A stretch of 64,000 bases of DNA. It comes from Poecilobothrus nobilitatus. Lineage: Eukaryota; Arthropoda; Insecta; Diptera; Dolichopodidae. The notes beneath the pieces were generated by a model, which saw nothing but the letters and a program-made list of their open reading frames with translations, was not told the origin of the DNA and did not search any database. The DNA lies in NCBI GenBank assembly GCA_947095535.1, contig OX352773.1:496001-560000 (forward strand), written 5' to 3'. How positions within the stretch are numbered: the stretch's first letter is position 1; the number at the start of each line of letters is the position of its first letter. The translations under genes and the position numbers were made by a program. Below, piece by piece: positions 35,345-45,990 of this stretch.

Positions 35345-36227
35345 ACCCTACACCTAATGTATAGGGTATATTAACTTTGGTATGGAATTTGTATCCATCT
35401 AAAGGAAGCGAGTTAGATATGGAGATCTATATAATTCTGAATCAGGATCACCTCCTGAATCGATTTAACAATGTCCGTTGGTCCGTCCGTCCGTTCGGAC
35501 GATAACTTAAAAACTAGTAAAGCTATTTTGATGAAATATATATAGTACGTTACTAATTATGAAAGGAAGGCTAACTTCGAATCTGGACAAAGTCGGTCCA
35601 TGGGTTCGGGTTCTGGAAGCTTCCGAATGATTCTGAAACAAACGGAATTATCCAAAACCAACAAAGACAGAACCTTTAAATTTGGTACAATGATGTTCCT
35701 TCAAGTTCATTTATGTCTCTGAAAATTGGGAGGATTTGGTCCATGAATTCGGATTTTGGAAACTTCCGGACAAGCCCGAGAGCAAACGATTATATTTCTA
35801 TAAACAACAAAGATAGAATGTTTATTTTTAGTGCAAGGTTGTTCTATGATGTTTCTTTTTCTGTAAAATTTGAAACTGACATTTAAGAGGATTTCGACCA
35901 TGGGTTCGGATTTTAGAGGCTTCCGAACGAGCTCCAGAGCAAACGAAGATATCTCCAAAACCAATAAAGAACCTTTATATTTGTTACAAGGGTATTCTGT
36001 TATTCATTTTCTTTAAAATTTAAAACTGACATTTGAGAGGATTTGGACCATGTGTTCGGATTTTGGAAACTTCCGCCTCTTTTACGTTCCTGAAATTCGA
36101 GTTGAATAAGGAAGAAAAGGGAAGCAGCTTCCAAAAAACTTATGGATTTTTAATTTAATTGGAATTATTCAGGTGTAGGGTATTAATAAGTCGATTGTAT
36201 CGACTTATTGTTACATTTACTTGTTTT
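35345..36227 (+). mobile_element. Family B element, internally shortened (B2)
   Basis: The 5' end is CACCCTACACCTAATGTAT, then AGGGTATATT (35345). The 3' part is AGGTGTAGGGTAT (about 36172), the hairpin AAGTCGATTGTATCGACTT and TTACATTTACTTGTTTT, ending near 36227. It has about 883 bp against 1568-1886 bp for the other full copies, with fewer 146-bp units. Confidence 0.8.
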
Positions 36228-36300
36228 TTACCAATCTTTATAACCCAGCCGGGGTTTGATTCTCAACCTTTTCGAATGAAAGGTGGTTTATATAACAAAT
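36228..36300 (-). repeat. tRNA-like SINE (family 2) head fragment, separated from its body by B2
   Basis: CCCAGCCGGGGTTTGATTCT and then CTTTTCGAATGAAAGGTGG match the tRNA-like head at 52352-52400. The matching SINE body is on the other side of element B2, at about 35095-35340 (and 32290-32530 in the duplicated copy), so B2 inserted into this SINE. Confidence 0.6.
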
Positions 36301-36476
36301 ATCATATGTAATAAAATATAATAAGTATAACTACAATAAATTTATCCAAAATATGTTACTAAAATATTAGCTTTTTAAAACATAGGTTTTATATATGTCT
36401 TGCTTTATTCAAGATTGGTAAATACAAAATAGAAGAAAATCGTTTTGAACTTAATGTTTATTAATCGATAACCTAC

Positions 36477-36624
36477 CTCTTGAAGAATTGATACTGTCTC
36501 CTTTAGTATCTTTTATCGGAACAATTAAATTAGATTCAGTATCAAAAATGTATGGGCTATTAGGGTGTTCTTCCCATCGTTCTATGAAAATCCTTAAATT
36601 ATCCTTGGTCTGCTCCAATTGCTT
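36477..36624 (-). CDS. Kinase gene, penultimate exon (49 codons)
   Basis: On the minus strand, acceptor CATTGCAG|AAG at 36625/36624 and donor TCAAGAG|GTAGGT at 36477/36476. The exon is 148 bp, phase 0 in and phase 1 out, and joins both neighbouring exons in frame. It encodes KQLEQTKDNLRIFIERWEEH followed by PNSPYIFDTESNLIVPIKD. The conserved-looking helix after the kinase core and the 'HPNSPY' segment suggest a regulatory region just C-terminal to the catalytic domain. The exon is too short to be found by length alone; the evidence is the splice sites and phase match. Confidence 0.8.
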
Positions 36625-38880
36625 CTGCAATGAGTAAGTTGTAGTGAGTTATTTATAATTTAAATATTATTTAAAAAAAAAAAAGATTTTATGTTACATT
36701 TAGTATTAAAAAAATGTATAAAATTATTACACAACAAAAAATGTTTTTAGAATTCAAAGATGGTGATTTCTGTTTTTTCAAGTTTAAAACTTTAAAAAAT
36801 TAATTTTTAATTTAATTTTTTTTAAATATTTTATATTTACTAGAAAATCCCCTGTGCAATTGCACAATTTCTATAGATGCAAAAACATTTACGTTATCAT
36901 ACTGACTCCTTTAATAAACTCCCTAAAAATATCATTTTTACATCAGCACCATTAAAAAAACGTTGGAATCACTTAGTTGATGTAATAGAAAAAAAAAACA
37001 TAAAACAAATCTAAACAGATAAAATAAAAGAAGCTAGGTACACTTTATTAATTTTTTGAGAAAAAATGGTCTAAGCTAAAAACACATTCAGGGTAAAAGT
37101 TCGTGGCGATATGTCAAAAATTGTTTGAAACACATGTATAAAATGCACAATAAAAACCGGCGAAAAAATGCCATTTTTTTAACATTCGATTTGTAGATAG
37201 GTTAAGATAATAATATGTCATTTGAAGAAAAATTAATCGAGGAAGTAATAAGGAAAATAGTAAATTATTCTTTTATTTTCAATCCCAATAATCGAAATAG
37301 TTTTAATATTTTTTAAAATTTTACTCTCTATTTTTCTTTAGTTTTAAAAAAAATTCTTTATGTCAATAAAAAACAACTGTTTTCAGCGCGAAATTTCGGA
37401 CCCGAAATTCGTCCACCGCTGGCGACCGATGGTCTGAATGTGTTTTTACCTTTTAGTTCGAGTTGAAACTATATGTTTTCCGTGTGGAAATTGATACGAA
37501 ATTTAAAAGAATATGACACTTGGAAACCTATTAAATAATTAGTGTTATTTTTTTTTGCAAAAATATTTCTACGAACTTAGTGTTTTCGCAATGACATAAT
37601 ATTTATCTAAATATGCTGAATTTTATATTAAAATAAAGTTTTTAATTTTTCTACATTATGTCAAAAATATTAACTTTATTTAACAAAACTACTTTAAAGT
37701 CTGTTGCGAAGCTTTTACCAGCTTTTATAATAGTGAAAACAAAATCAAGAATAAAGTTAGCCTATTATTTTTTTATAATTACTATAAACTTTGATCTTTT
37801 CACTTTCAGGCCTTTTAATTTTATTAAGAGTATTTTTATTTTTTTTTTTCAAAATAAAGAATCATTTGAAAACTGCCAACAGAAGATTCATTTATTTTTA
37901 ATTTACCGCTGCAACCAGTTCAAAATAGATGTGGCAGTGGCGGCCAATTATGAATCTTTTGTGAGAGAAGGCTTGTAAAATGATATTTTCTATGTTATTT
38001 TTTCACCTTCTTTTTTAAGAAAGGTTTGTGTCTGGAATACTTTTAGTCGAAGATTTGTGTCTTTGATAATAAAATTATTAAATTATTTTTTAATTATTAA
38101 AATTTTATTATTAGAGACACAAATCTAAGCACAAAACTTAAATAAATATACAGAAATATCATCATTGTCAGTTTAGTTTACATTTTTTTTTTTATTTGGC
38201 AAGGTCTCGCCAACATCTTGTGTATTATATCATAGATATTTAGATATTTGTATTATTATTTATGTTATGTATATTAGAAAAAAATTGAACTGAAAATTAA
38301 GTTTACTATATAAGCATATTAATAAAATAATTAAATAGTTTTTGTTGAAATTTTAAAGAAATTTTTAAGTATAAATTTCTAGTTATAATTTTTAAAAGAT
38401 GTAGTTATATATTTATTAGTTGTTTTTTGTTGAATGACTATGAACAGTTTATTTTTGTTATTTATCTTATGGTAATTTGTTGATCCCTTCGTAGCTCTGT
38501 GTAATAATGTTTTATGATAATTTTGTTTTACAAATTTAAATTACTTATGTTATATTTTTTCAGAAGTCGCAAATAAATAAAGGTTTATATTATTAAAAAT
38601 AACTACTTATAAGGTTTATTTTTTTTTTAATTTGATAATAAAAGTTACTTGACAAAATATTAGTTTTTACTCAACAATTAATATGAAGGAATTTTTTTAA
38701 ATTTGCAAAAATACTTATACTTAAAAATAATAATTATTAATATTTATTCTGAAATTGTGAAAGCCTTGTGAAATTCACCAAAAATTACTTATTAAGAACT
38801 TAGAAAATGTATATAAATTATTTATGTACTGTACATACTGACATAGAATTTAGCTAATTCATAAATATTTTAAACTTTAC
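36625..38880 (-). other. 2.3-kb intron of the kinase gene
   Basis: Bounded by donor GAG|GTAAAG and acceptor TTGCAG, both phase 0. It contains AT-rich sequence and a possible repeat starting TACTAGAAAATCCCCTGTGC near 36838. The open frame at 37658-37978 (+) has no recognisable domain and is not supported as a gene. Confidence 0.6.
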
Positions 38881-39043
38881 CTCACTTAAATCATTTTTAA
38901 TGTTATCCTTAAACCGCATTGATGGAGGTGATGTTGTTTTTAACTTAATTGGTGGTATGTTACTTGGTTTTGAACTGAGTGATGGTTTCAGCGACCTTTT
39001 TAACCATTTATGTTCCAAAGCTTCAGTTGCTGTCATTCGTTCG
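38881..39043 (-). CDS. Ser/Thr kinase exon carrying the end of the catalytic domain
   Basis: On the minus strand, acceptor TTAATATAG|CGAACG at 39044/39043 and donor AGTGAG|GTAAAG at 38881/38880. The exon is 163 bp, entering in phase 2 and leaving in phase 0. It encodes ERMTATEALEHKWLKRS, the subdomain XI signature of CAMK-group protein kinases (invariant Arg, then 'A.EAL.H.WL'), followed by a Ser/Pro/Lys-rich linker. The Met at 39036 is internal and not a start. DAPK/DRAK or MLCK-like kinases (Drosophila Drak or sqa types) are the closest candidates by motif and by the long C-terminal tail, but I cannot separate them. The exons for the rest of the kinase domain lie upstream (higher coordinates) and were not found. 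Confidence 0.8.
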
Positions 39044-39044
39044 C

Positions 39045-39785
39045 TATATTAAAAATAATAATTAGTAATTTATTTATTAGATAATTTGTTTATCAATTCT
39101 TTTATGCCACTCTTAAAAATTTTCAAGTAAAAATTAAAACAACAACGAAAAACAACAATTATCATTAATTATGTATTTTATCTTCTAATACACAGGGTGT
39201 TTCCGACTCGATGATAACTCGTCTTCCTTGATATGGGTGATCGGGCATGTCGAGACGAATAAAAACTCGTATTGGAGGGGAGGAGAGGTCTATTCTGGAT
39301 TCTTTTCGAGATATGAGGGATTGAAGATGTTTTCGATGGTCTTCCTTGATATGGGTGATCGGGCATGTCTGGACCCTGGGTTAAAGATCTTTTTTTTTTA
39401 AATAATTACATTTTTAAAATTACAGTATATTGTAACAATTTTAATCTTTTTATGACAAATAAATAGAATTACACTATACTATAATGGGTTTAACCATTAG
39501 TGGTGTATAGTTAGAACATTCTTAAAAAGTTATACATTTCTATTAGTTATACATTTTTATTAGCTGTGGGGTCATTATTTAAAATTAAATTTTTCTTAGT
39601 ATTTTTATAATTAATTAACGTAACTTAATTCTAATTAAATAATTCCTACATAATTAATTGGTTTTTGCAAAGTACATTCAAATTTTATTGGATTGTAATA
39701 ACGGGTGTCAAGTATAAAAGTATACCAGTACACGCTATAGTAGATTTTAAAATTATTTTAACATATGTCAATTGCAGTAAAATAG
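39045..39785. other. AT-rich stretch with a 31-bp direct repeat
   Basis: GTCTTCCTTGATATGGGTGA plus TCGGGCATGTC occurs identically at 39221-39251 and 39339-39369. The segment between is GC-richer than its surroundings. Presumably part of an upstream intron of the kinase gene; no exon was recognised. Confidence 0.4.
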
Positions 39786-39789
39786 AAGA

Positions 39790-41740
39790 TTAAATGAAAA
39801 ATAAACTTAACAGAAAAGATAAAGACAAAATTTCAGGTGATAGATTCCATTCGTTGTAGTTTATACTTAAAAGCCATATTTTAGAAACTTTCGAAAATTT
39901 TCTCAATTTATTTATTATTTTTAAATGGAAATTATTAAAGTATTTTGGTACTAAATTTAAGTAAAATTTTTTAAAATGATTAGCTTAATAAATTTATTAA
40001 GGGGTAGTATATAGCATATTGATGTCTTAGGGGTAGTATACTTGATTCTTGGAAGAGAGGAAAACTCTACTTTTCTAGAGAACAAAATCTACTTTTTCCG
40101 TTAATTATTCTAAGAATACATTTTTGAGCCTTAAGAATAGAACTTATAGTACTTAAATAGGCTCCACCGCAACTAGTTATACCATATTTTATTTTTGAAT
40201 GTACTAAGGCATAATAAATTTTTAACAGACGTTTTCTGGAGCAATATTGTCTTAGCGAATAGAATTTTCTGATGCATAAAAGTAAATATTTGTATAACTT
40301 GTCAATATGAGATTTCCAGTTTGAATTCTTATCTATAGTTACACCTAAATATTTATAATTGGATACCGACTCAATATAAAATCAATTTTTTGAGCAGGAG
40401 TTATGAAAAACTGGGGTGTTCAAGCAACAGTTTAATCCATTGTCACCCATAGACAAAGGAAATATAGGCTATAAATTCGTACAGGTTAGAAATTTTTAAA
40501 CTGAATACAATTAATTTGGTTTTGTCACTTATAAGAAGCTTATGTCATATTCCAAAGATTGTTTAAGCAAATCAACGTTTTTAGCACTGTGTACTAAAGC
40601 ACAGTTATCAGCGAAACCAGTGATTTTACATTTCAACGATTGTGAAAATAGAGAGTTAATATATATTAGAAATAACAAGGGACCCATTACAGAACCTTAT
40701 GGTACACCAATGTTAATTTGATTTCGCTAAAGTTGTTATTTAACTTAACTCGATTGTTTTCTATCTTTTAAATAAGAAATTAAAAAACCAAGTACAAAAT
40801 CTCTAAAACCCGCCTTTTCAAGTTTTTAAATAAGAATGCAGTGGGCAATAGTATATCAAAACTTTGGTTATATCGATGAAAAAAGCAACAGTGTTATTAT
40901 TTTAATTTAAAATTGTTCAGAACATAATTTTAAGATCGCTTCTTCTGTAGATTTGCCTGGCAAAAAACCGTATTGTTTATTGTCAAAAAATTTGATTTCT
41001 AATAGAAAATTCAACATTCTAGTTTTTATAAATTTTTTAAATAATTTACCGATAGGCAGTAAGGAAATAGATTTATAATTCGACAATAAAAATTTTGAGC
41101 CTTTCTTAAATAAAGGTATTATTTCCGCATATTTCAACGAGATAGACCAGACACTAGAATAAACTCAGCGATGGAATATAAAACATAAAACATCTGCCAC
41201 ATACGACACTATTCTTTTTAATAAAACATTATTGATTTTGTCTTCTGTACAAGATGTTTTGTTATTTAGTTGATGTATATTGGAAATTATTTCATTAGGA
41301 GTAATTTCTACATATCCAAATGAATTTATTTGAAAAATATCATCCTTTATATTATTTAAAATAAGCTGACTTACATTATTTAGCCCTTCTAAATTTTTTG
41401 TGCATTTTCTGAAGAAATTGTTATACTCATTTGTAATTTGAACACAATTAGTAATTTTTTCATTATTAACCAAAACTTCTTTAACAGTATTATCAGAATG
41501 GTGTTCATTTAAAATGTCTTTAACAATATTCCATTCCCGTTTCGAATTTCCGCTATTCTTACTTAATTCTCTTGAATAGTATATTGATTTACATTCTTTT
41601 ATTTTTACGACCACTCTTTTTCCTAAATCATTGTAGTAGTTTTTTAATGATAAATTCCTGGGTTGACTTTTACGCTTTAAACCGAATTTATTTTTTAACT
41701 TAATTACATTTAAAAGATTTTCGGTCAACCATGGTTTCAA
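39790..41740 (-). pseudogene. Jockey/CR1-type reverse transcriptase relic 3
   Basis: Read downward: linker KPWLTENLLNVIKLKNKFG and SKREWNIVKDILNEH (41740-41500); IISNIHQLNNKTSC (41300); then after frame changes KYAEIIPLFKKGSKFLLSNY and DNKQYGFLPGKSTEEAI (41137-40920). Next come FFIDITK (40880) and IGVP-stop-GSVMGPLLF, where Gln is a stop codon. The catalytic box is FADN instead of FADD (about 40620), then KYLGVTIDKNSNWKSHIDKL (40350) and HSKIKYGITSCGGAY (40180). EN is missing. The 5' side is cut by sequence carrying element B3. Two catalytic-site defects and many stops make it dead. Confidence 0.75.
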
Positions 41741-41836
41741 GTTTTTACTTTTACTTTGAAAGTTTTTTGAATTTGAACATTATTATTGGCTCCAGATTAA
41801 CAATACCATACAATATTAATTAAAAAACTTAGTTTT

Positions 41837-43404
41837 TATACCCTACACCTAAAGTATAGAGTATATTAACTTTGGTATGGTGTTTGTAACCACCAAAAGG
41901 AAGCGAGTTAGATATAGACATGTATATATATTCTGAATCAGGATCACCTCCTGAATCGATTTAACGATGTCCGTCCGTCCGTCCGTTTACACGATAACTG
42001 AAAAACTAATGAAGCTATCTTGATGAAATTTATATAGTAGGTTGCTAATTACGAAAGAAAAGCTAAGTTCGAATCTGGACAAAATCCGTCCATGGGTTCG
42101 GATTCTGGAAGCTTCCGAATGATTCCGGAGCAAACGAGATTATCTCCAAAACCAACAAATATAGATCCTTTAAATTTTGTACAATGATGTTCCTTCCCGT
42201 TCGATTTATGTCTCTGAAATTTAAGAGGATTTGGTCCATGGGTTTGGGTTTTGGAAGCTTCCGAACGAGCACCAGAGCAAATGAGATTATCTCCAAAACC
42301 AACAAAGATAGAACCTCTAAATTTTGTACAATGATGTTCCTTCCCGTTCGATTTATGTCTATGAAATTTAAGAGGATTTGGTCCATTGGCTTGGATTTGG
42401 AAGCTTCCGAACGAGCACCAGAGCAAATAAGATTATCTCCAAAACCAACTAAGATATAACCTTTACATTTTGTACAATGATGTTCCTTCCCGTTCGATTT
42501 ATGTCTCTGAAATTTAAGAGGATTTGGTCCATGGGTTTGGATTTGGAAGCTTCCGAACGAGCACCAGAGCAAATGAGATTATCTCCAAAACCAACAAAGA
42601 TATAACCTTTACTTTTGGCAGAGTGGTGTTCTTTTATGTTTGATTTAGGTCTCTGAAATTTGAGAGGATTTGGTCCTTGGGTTCGGATTTTGAAAGCTTC
42701 CGAACGAGCCTCAGAGCAAATGATATTATCTCCAAATGCAACAAAGATATAACCTTTAAATTAGGCAGAATGGTGTTCCTTCATGTTTGATTTATGTTTC
42801 TGAAATTTGTGAGGATTTGGTCCATAGGTTCAAATCTTGGAAGCTTCCGGACGAGCCCCAGAGCAAACGAGTATATCTCCACAACCAACAAAGATAGAAC
42901 TTTTATTTTTAGTACAAAGGTGTTCTGTTATGTTTCCTTTTCTGTAAAATTGGAAACTGACATTTGAAAGAATTTGAACCATGGGTTCGTATTTTGGAAA
43001 CTTCCGGACAAGCACAACAGCAACGAGCATATCTCCAAAACCAACAAAAGTAGAACCTTTAAATTTAATAGAATGGTGTTCTGGCAAGTTTTCTTTATGT
43101 TCCTGAGATGGATTCGATGAATTGGAGTGGCAATTCGGGTAGCTAACACAAACCTCCCAAGGACTACCAATCTTCGAAAATAATTAAGATAGAAACTTAA
43201 AATTTTATACAAGGGTGTCAAGCATATCCCAAGCGGATGCCTCTTTTACGTTCTTGAAATTCGAGTTGAATAAGACAGAAAAGGGAAGAAGTTGCCAAAA
43301 AACTTATGCCAAAAAACTAAAAACTTAACTTATACTTAATTCGAATATTCAGGTGTAGGGTATTAATAAGTCGATTGCATCGACTTACTGTTACATTTAC
43401 TTGT
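41837..43404 (+). mobile_element. Family B Helentron/INE-1-like element (B3)
   Basis: Subterminal repeats ATACCCTACACCT (41838-41850) and AGGTGTAGGGTAT (43351-43363) match perfectly over 13 bp. The stem-loop AAGTCGATTGCATCGACTT is at 43368-43386 and the terminus CTTGTTTT at 43400-43407. A GTCC tract lies at 41970-41985. 146-bp internal units carry overlapping minus-strand open frames that are not genes. Confidence 0.85.
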
Positions 43405-43791
43405 TTTAATCGTCGTGATGGTCTTTTTACTAGTTATTAATATAAATTATTAATTTTTTGTAGTTCTGTAATTAATTAGTTGTTACTTAATACTTTATTA
43501 GTTTTTAAATTTATACTTTGTAACGTGTTTGAGTTAAGCATGAGTCAAATAAATAAATAAAAATATAGGACCAATAAATAGAATGCACATCTGTATTTAA
43601 AAAGTAACGAAGTTTGCGTAAAATATATATATATGGAGTTATTTATTTTTTAACTTAATTACATTTAAAAGATTTTCGGTCAACCATGGTTTCAAGTTTT
43701 TACTTTTACTTTGAAAGTTTTTTGAATTTGAACATTATTATTGGCTCCAGATTAACAATACCATACAATATTAATTAAAAAACTTAGTTTT

Positions 43792-45359
43792 TATACCCTA
43801 CACCTAAAGTATAGAGTATATTAACTTTGGTATGGTGTTTGTAACCACCAAAAGGAAGCGAGTTAGATATAGACATGTATATATATTCTGAATCAGGATC
43901 ACCTCCTGAATCGATTTAACGATGTCCGTCCGTCCGTCCGTTTACACGATAACTGAAAAACTAATGAAGCTATCTTGATGAAATTTATATAGTAGGTTGC
44001 TAATTACGAAAGAAAAGCTAAGTTCGAATCTGGACAAAATCCGTCCATGGGTTCGGATTCTGGAAGCTTCCGAATGATTCCGGAGCAAACGAGATTATCT
44101 CCAAAACCAACAAATATAGATCCTTTAAATTTTGTACAATGATGTTCCTTCCCGTTCGATTTATGTCTCTGAAATTTAAGAGGATTTGGTCCATGGGTTT
44201 GGGTTTTGGAAGCTTCCGAACGAGCACCAGAGCAAATGAGATTATCTCCAAAACCAACAAAGATAGAACCTCTAAATTTTGTACAATGATGTTCCTTCCC
44301 GTTCGATTTATGTCTATGAAATTTAAGAGGATTTGGTCCATTGGTTTGGATTTGGAAGCTTCCGAACGAGCACCAGAGCAAATAAGATTATCTCCAAAAC
44401 CAACTAAGATATAACCTTTACATTTTGTACAATGATGTTCCTTCCCGTTCGATTTATGTCTCTGAAATTTAAGAGGATTTGGTCCATGGGTTTGGATTTG
44501 GAAGCTTCCGAACGAGCACCAGAGCAAATGAGATTATCTCCAAAACCAACAAAGATATAACCTTTACTTTTGGCAGAGTGGTGTTCTTTCATGTTTGATT
44601 TAGGTCTCTGAAATTTGAGAGGATTTGGTCCTTGGGTTCGGATTTTGAAAGCTTCCGAACGAGCCTCAGAGCAAATGATATTATCTCCAAATGCAACAAA
44701 GATATAACCTTTAAATTAGGCAGAATGGTGTTCCTTCATGTTTGATTTATGTTTCTGAAATTTGTGAGGATTTGGTCCATAGGTTCAAATCTTGGAAGCT
44801 TCCGGACGAGCCCCAGAGCAAACGAGTATATCTCCACAACCAACAAAGATAGAACTTTTATTTTTAGTACAAAGGTGTTCTGTTATGTTTCCTTTTCTGT
44901 AAAATTGGAAACTGACATTTGAAAGAATTTGAACCATGGGTTCGTATTTTGGAAACTTCCGGACAAGCACAACAGCAACGAGCATATCTCCAAAACCAAC
45001 AAAAGTAGAACCTTTAAATTTAATAGAATGGTGTTCTGGCAAGTTTTCTTTATGTTCCTGAGATGGATTCGATGAATTGGAGTGGCAATTCGGGTAGCTA
45101 ACACAAACCTCCCAAGGACTACCAATCTTCGAAAATAATTAAGATAGAAACTTAAAATTTTATACAAGGGTGTCAAGCATATCCCAAGCGGATGCCTCTT
45201 TTACGTTCTTGAAATTCGAGTTGAATAAGACAGAAAAGGGAAGAAGTTGCCAAAAAACTTATGCCAAAAAACTAAAAACTTAACTTATACTTAATTCGAA
45301 TATTCAGGTGTAGGGTATTAATAAGTCGATTGCATCGACTTACTGTTACATTTACTTGT
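43792..45359 (+). mobile_element. Family B Helentron/INE-1-like element (B4)
   Basis: The copy of B3 in the second unit of the 1955-bp tandem duplication, with the same ends, hairpin and internal units at +1955. It arose by duplication, not by independent insertion. Confidence 0.85.
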
Positions 45360-45599
45360 TTTAATCGTCGTGATGGTCTTTTTACTAGTTATTAATATAA
45401 ATTATTAATTTTTTGTAGTTCTGTAATTAATTAGTTGTTACTTAATACTTTATTAGTTTTTAAATTTATACTTTGTAACGTGTTTGAGTTAAGCATGAGT
45501 CAAATAAATAAATAAAAATATAGGACCAATAAATAGAATGCACATCTGTATTTAAAAAGTAACGAAGTTTGCGTAAAATATATATATATGGAGTTATGT

Positions 45600-45990
45600 A
45601 TTTTTTTTAATCACTGTGATAATCCCATTTAAGTTTGCTATCTAAAACTAAACCTAAATAATTAAATGACTTTACTATTTTTATCGGACTACCTTTATAT
45701 GAATACTTTGTATTAGTGAAAATTTCATTTCCAAATAACATTATTTTAGTTTTTTTTTACATTTAGAAGTAATAAATGCTTTCAAGCCATTCTTCAATTA
45801 CTTTACGGTCGCTCTCAATTAAAGGTTTTAAATCATTATTCGAATACTTTGTTCTATTTTGTAGGAATGATTTAAAAAGAAGCATTTGATTTGTAAAGTT
45901 TACTCATGATAATTAACAGCTTTTTATTAACTTGGTTGGGTAAAGGATGGAATCTTAGAAGCCATTTTAAACACACTTCCCGTTGAGTTA
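45600..45990 (-). pseudogene. Non-LTR reverse transcriptase relic 4 (C-terminal part)
   Basis: The minus strand reads LIESDRKVIEEWLES (about 45840-45790) and, past stops, MLFGNEIFTNTKYSYKGSPI (about 45750-45690), then IVKSFNYLGLVLDSKLKWDY (45690-45620). This is the segment after the catalytic box in Jockey/CR1-type elements. Only a fragment remains. Confidence 0.55.

Larger units (their letters stand above)
31887..35628. repeat. 921-bp tandem duplication, second copy split by a family B insertion
   Basis: Copy 1 is 31887-32807. Copy 2 is 32808-32867 continued at 34754-35614, interrupted by a 1886-bp family B element. Both copies include the right end of the hAT element, its target duplication (32283 and 35090) and the start of another family B element. 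The junction GGAATACTTT at 32806-32815 shows a 1-2 bp overlap (AA) between the two breakpoints. The copies are nearly identical by eye. Confidence 0.85.
22940..36476 (-). other. 13.5-kb last intron of the kinase gene, filled with transposable elements
   Basis: The intron is defined by donor AGAG|GTAGGT (36477/36476) and acceptor TTTTAG (22940). Both phases are 1 and compatible. It holds a repeat with a Helentron-like 3' end, family A fragments, two hAT elements, a SINE, a 921-bp duplication and two family B elements, most of them listed separately. Confidence 0.75.
41686..45595. repeat. 1955-bp tandem duplication (two units)
   Basis: Unit 1 is 41686-43640 and unit 2 is 43641-45595. Every landmark is offset by exactly 1955 bp. 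Only isolated differences were seen (for example 42369-42371 GGC against GGT in unit 2, and a C/T at about 42634/44588). Each unit holds the tip of the reverse transcriptase relic, one family B element and a 3'-tail-like sequence with (AAAT)n. It is either a recent real duplication or two haplotypes placed in tandem. Confidence 0.9.

Noticed and set aside
33088..36000. Overlapping minus-strand open frames of 76-121 codons sharing 'GSFGSFQIQTHGPNPLKFQR'
   Set aside because: They arise from a 146-bp tandem repeat read in all frames inside family B; no domain, and frames shift every unit.
37658..37978. 106-codon plus-strand open frame as a gene
   Set aside because: AT-driven Phe/Ile/Lys composition, no domain, lies in the kinase intron on the opposite strand.
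42049..45176. Open frames of 85-169 codons on both strands in the 42-45 kb region
   Set aside because: Same family B repeat, duplicated by the 1955-bp tandem duplication; not genes.
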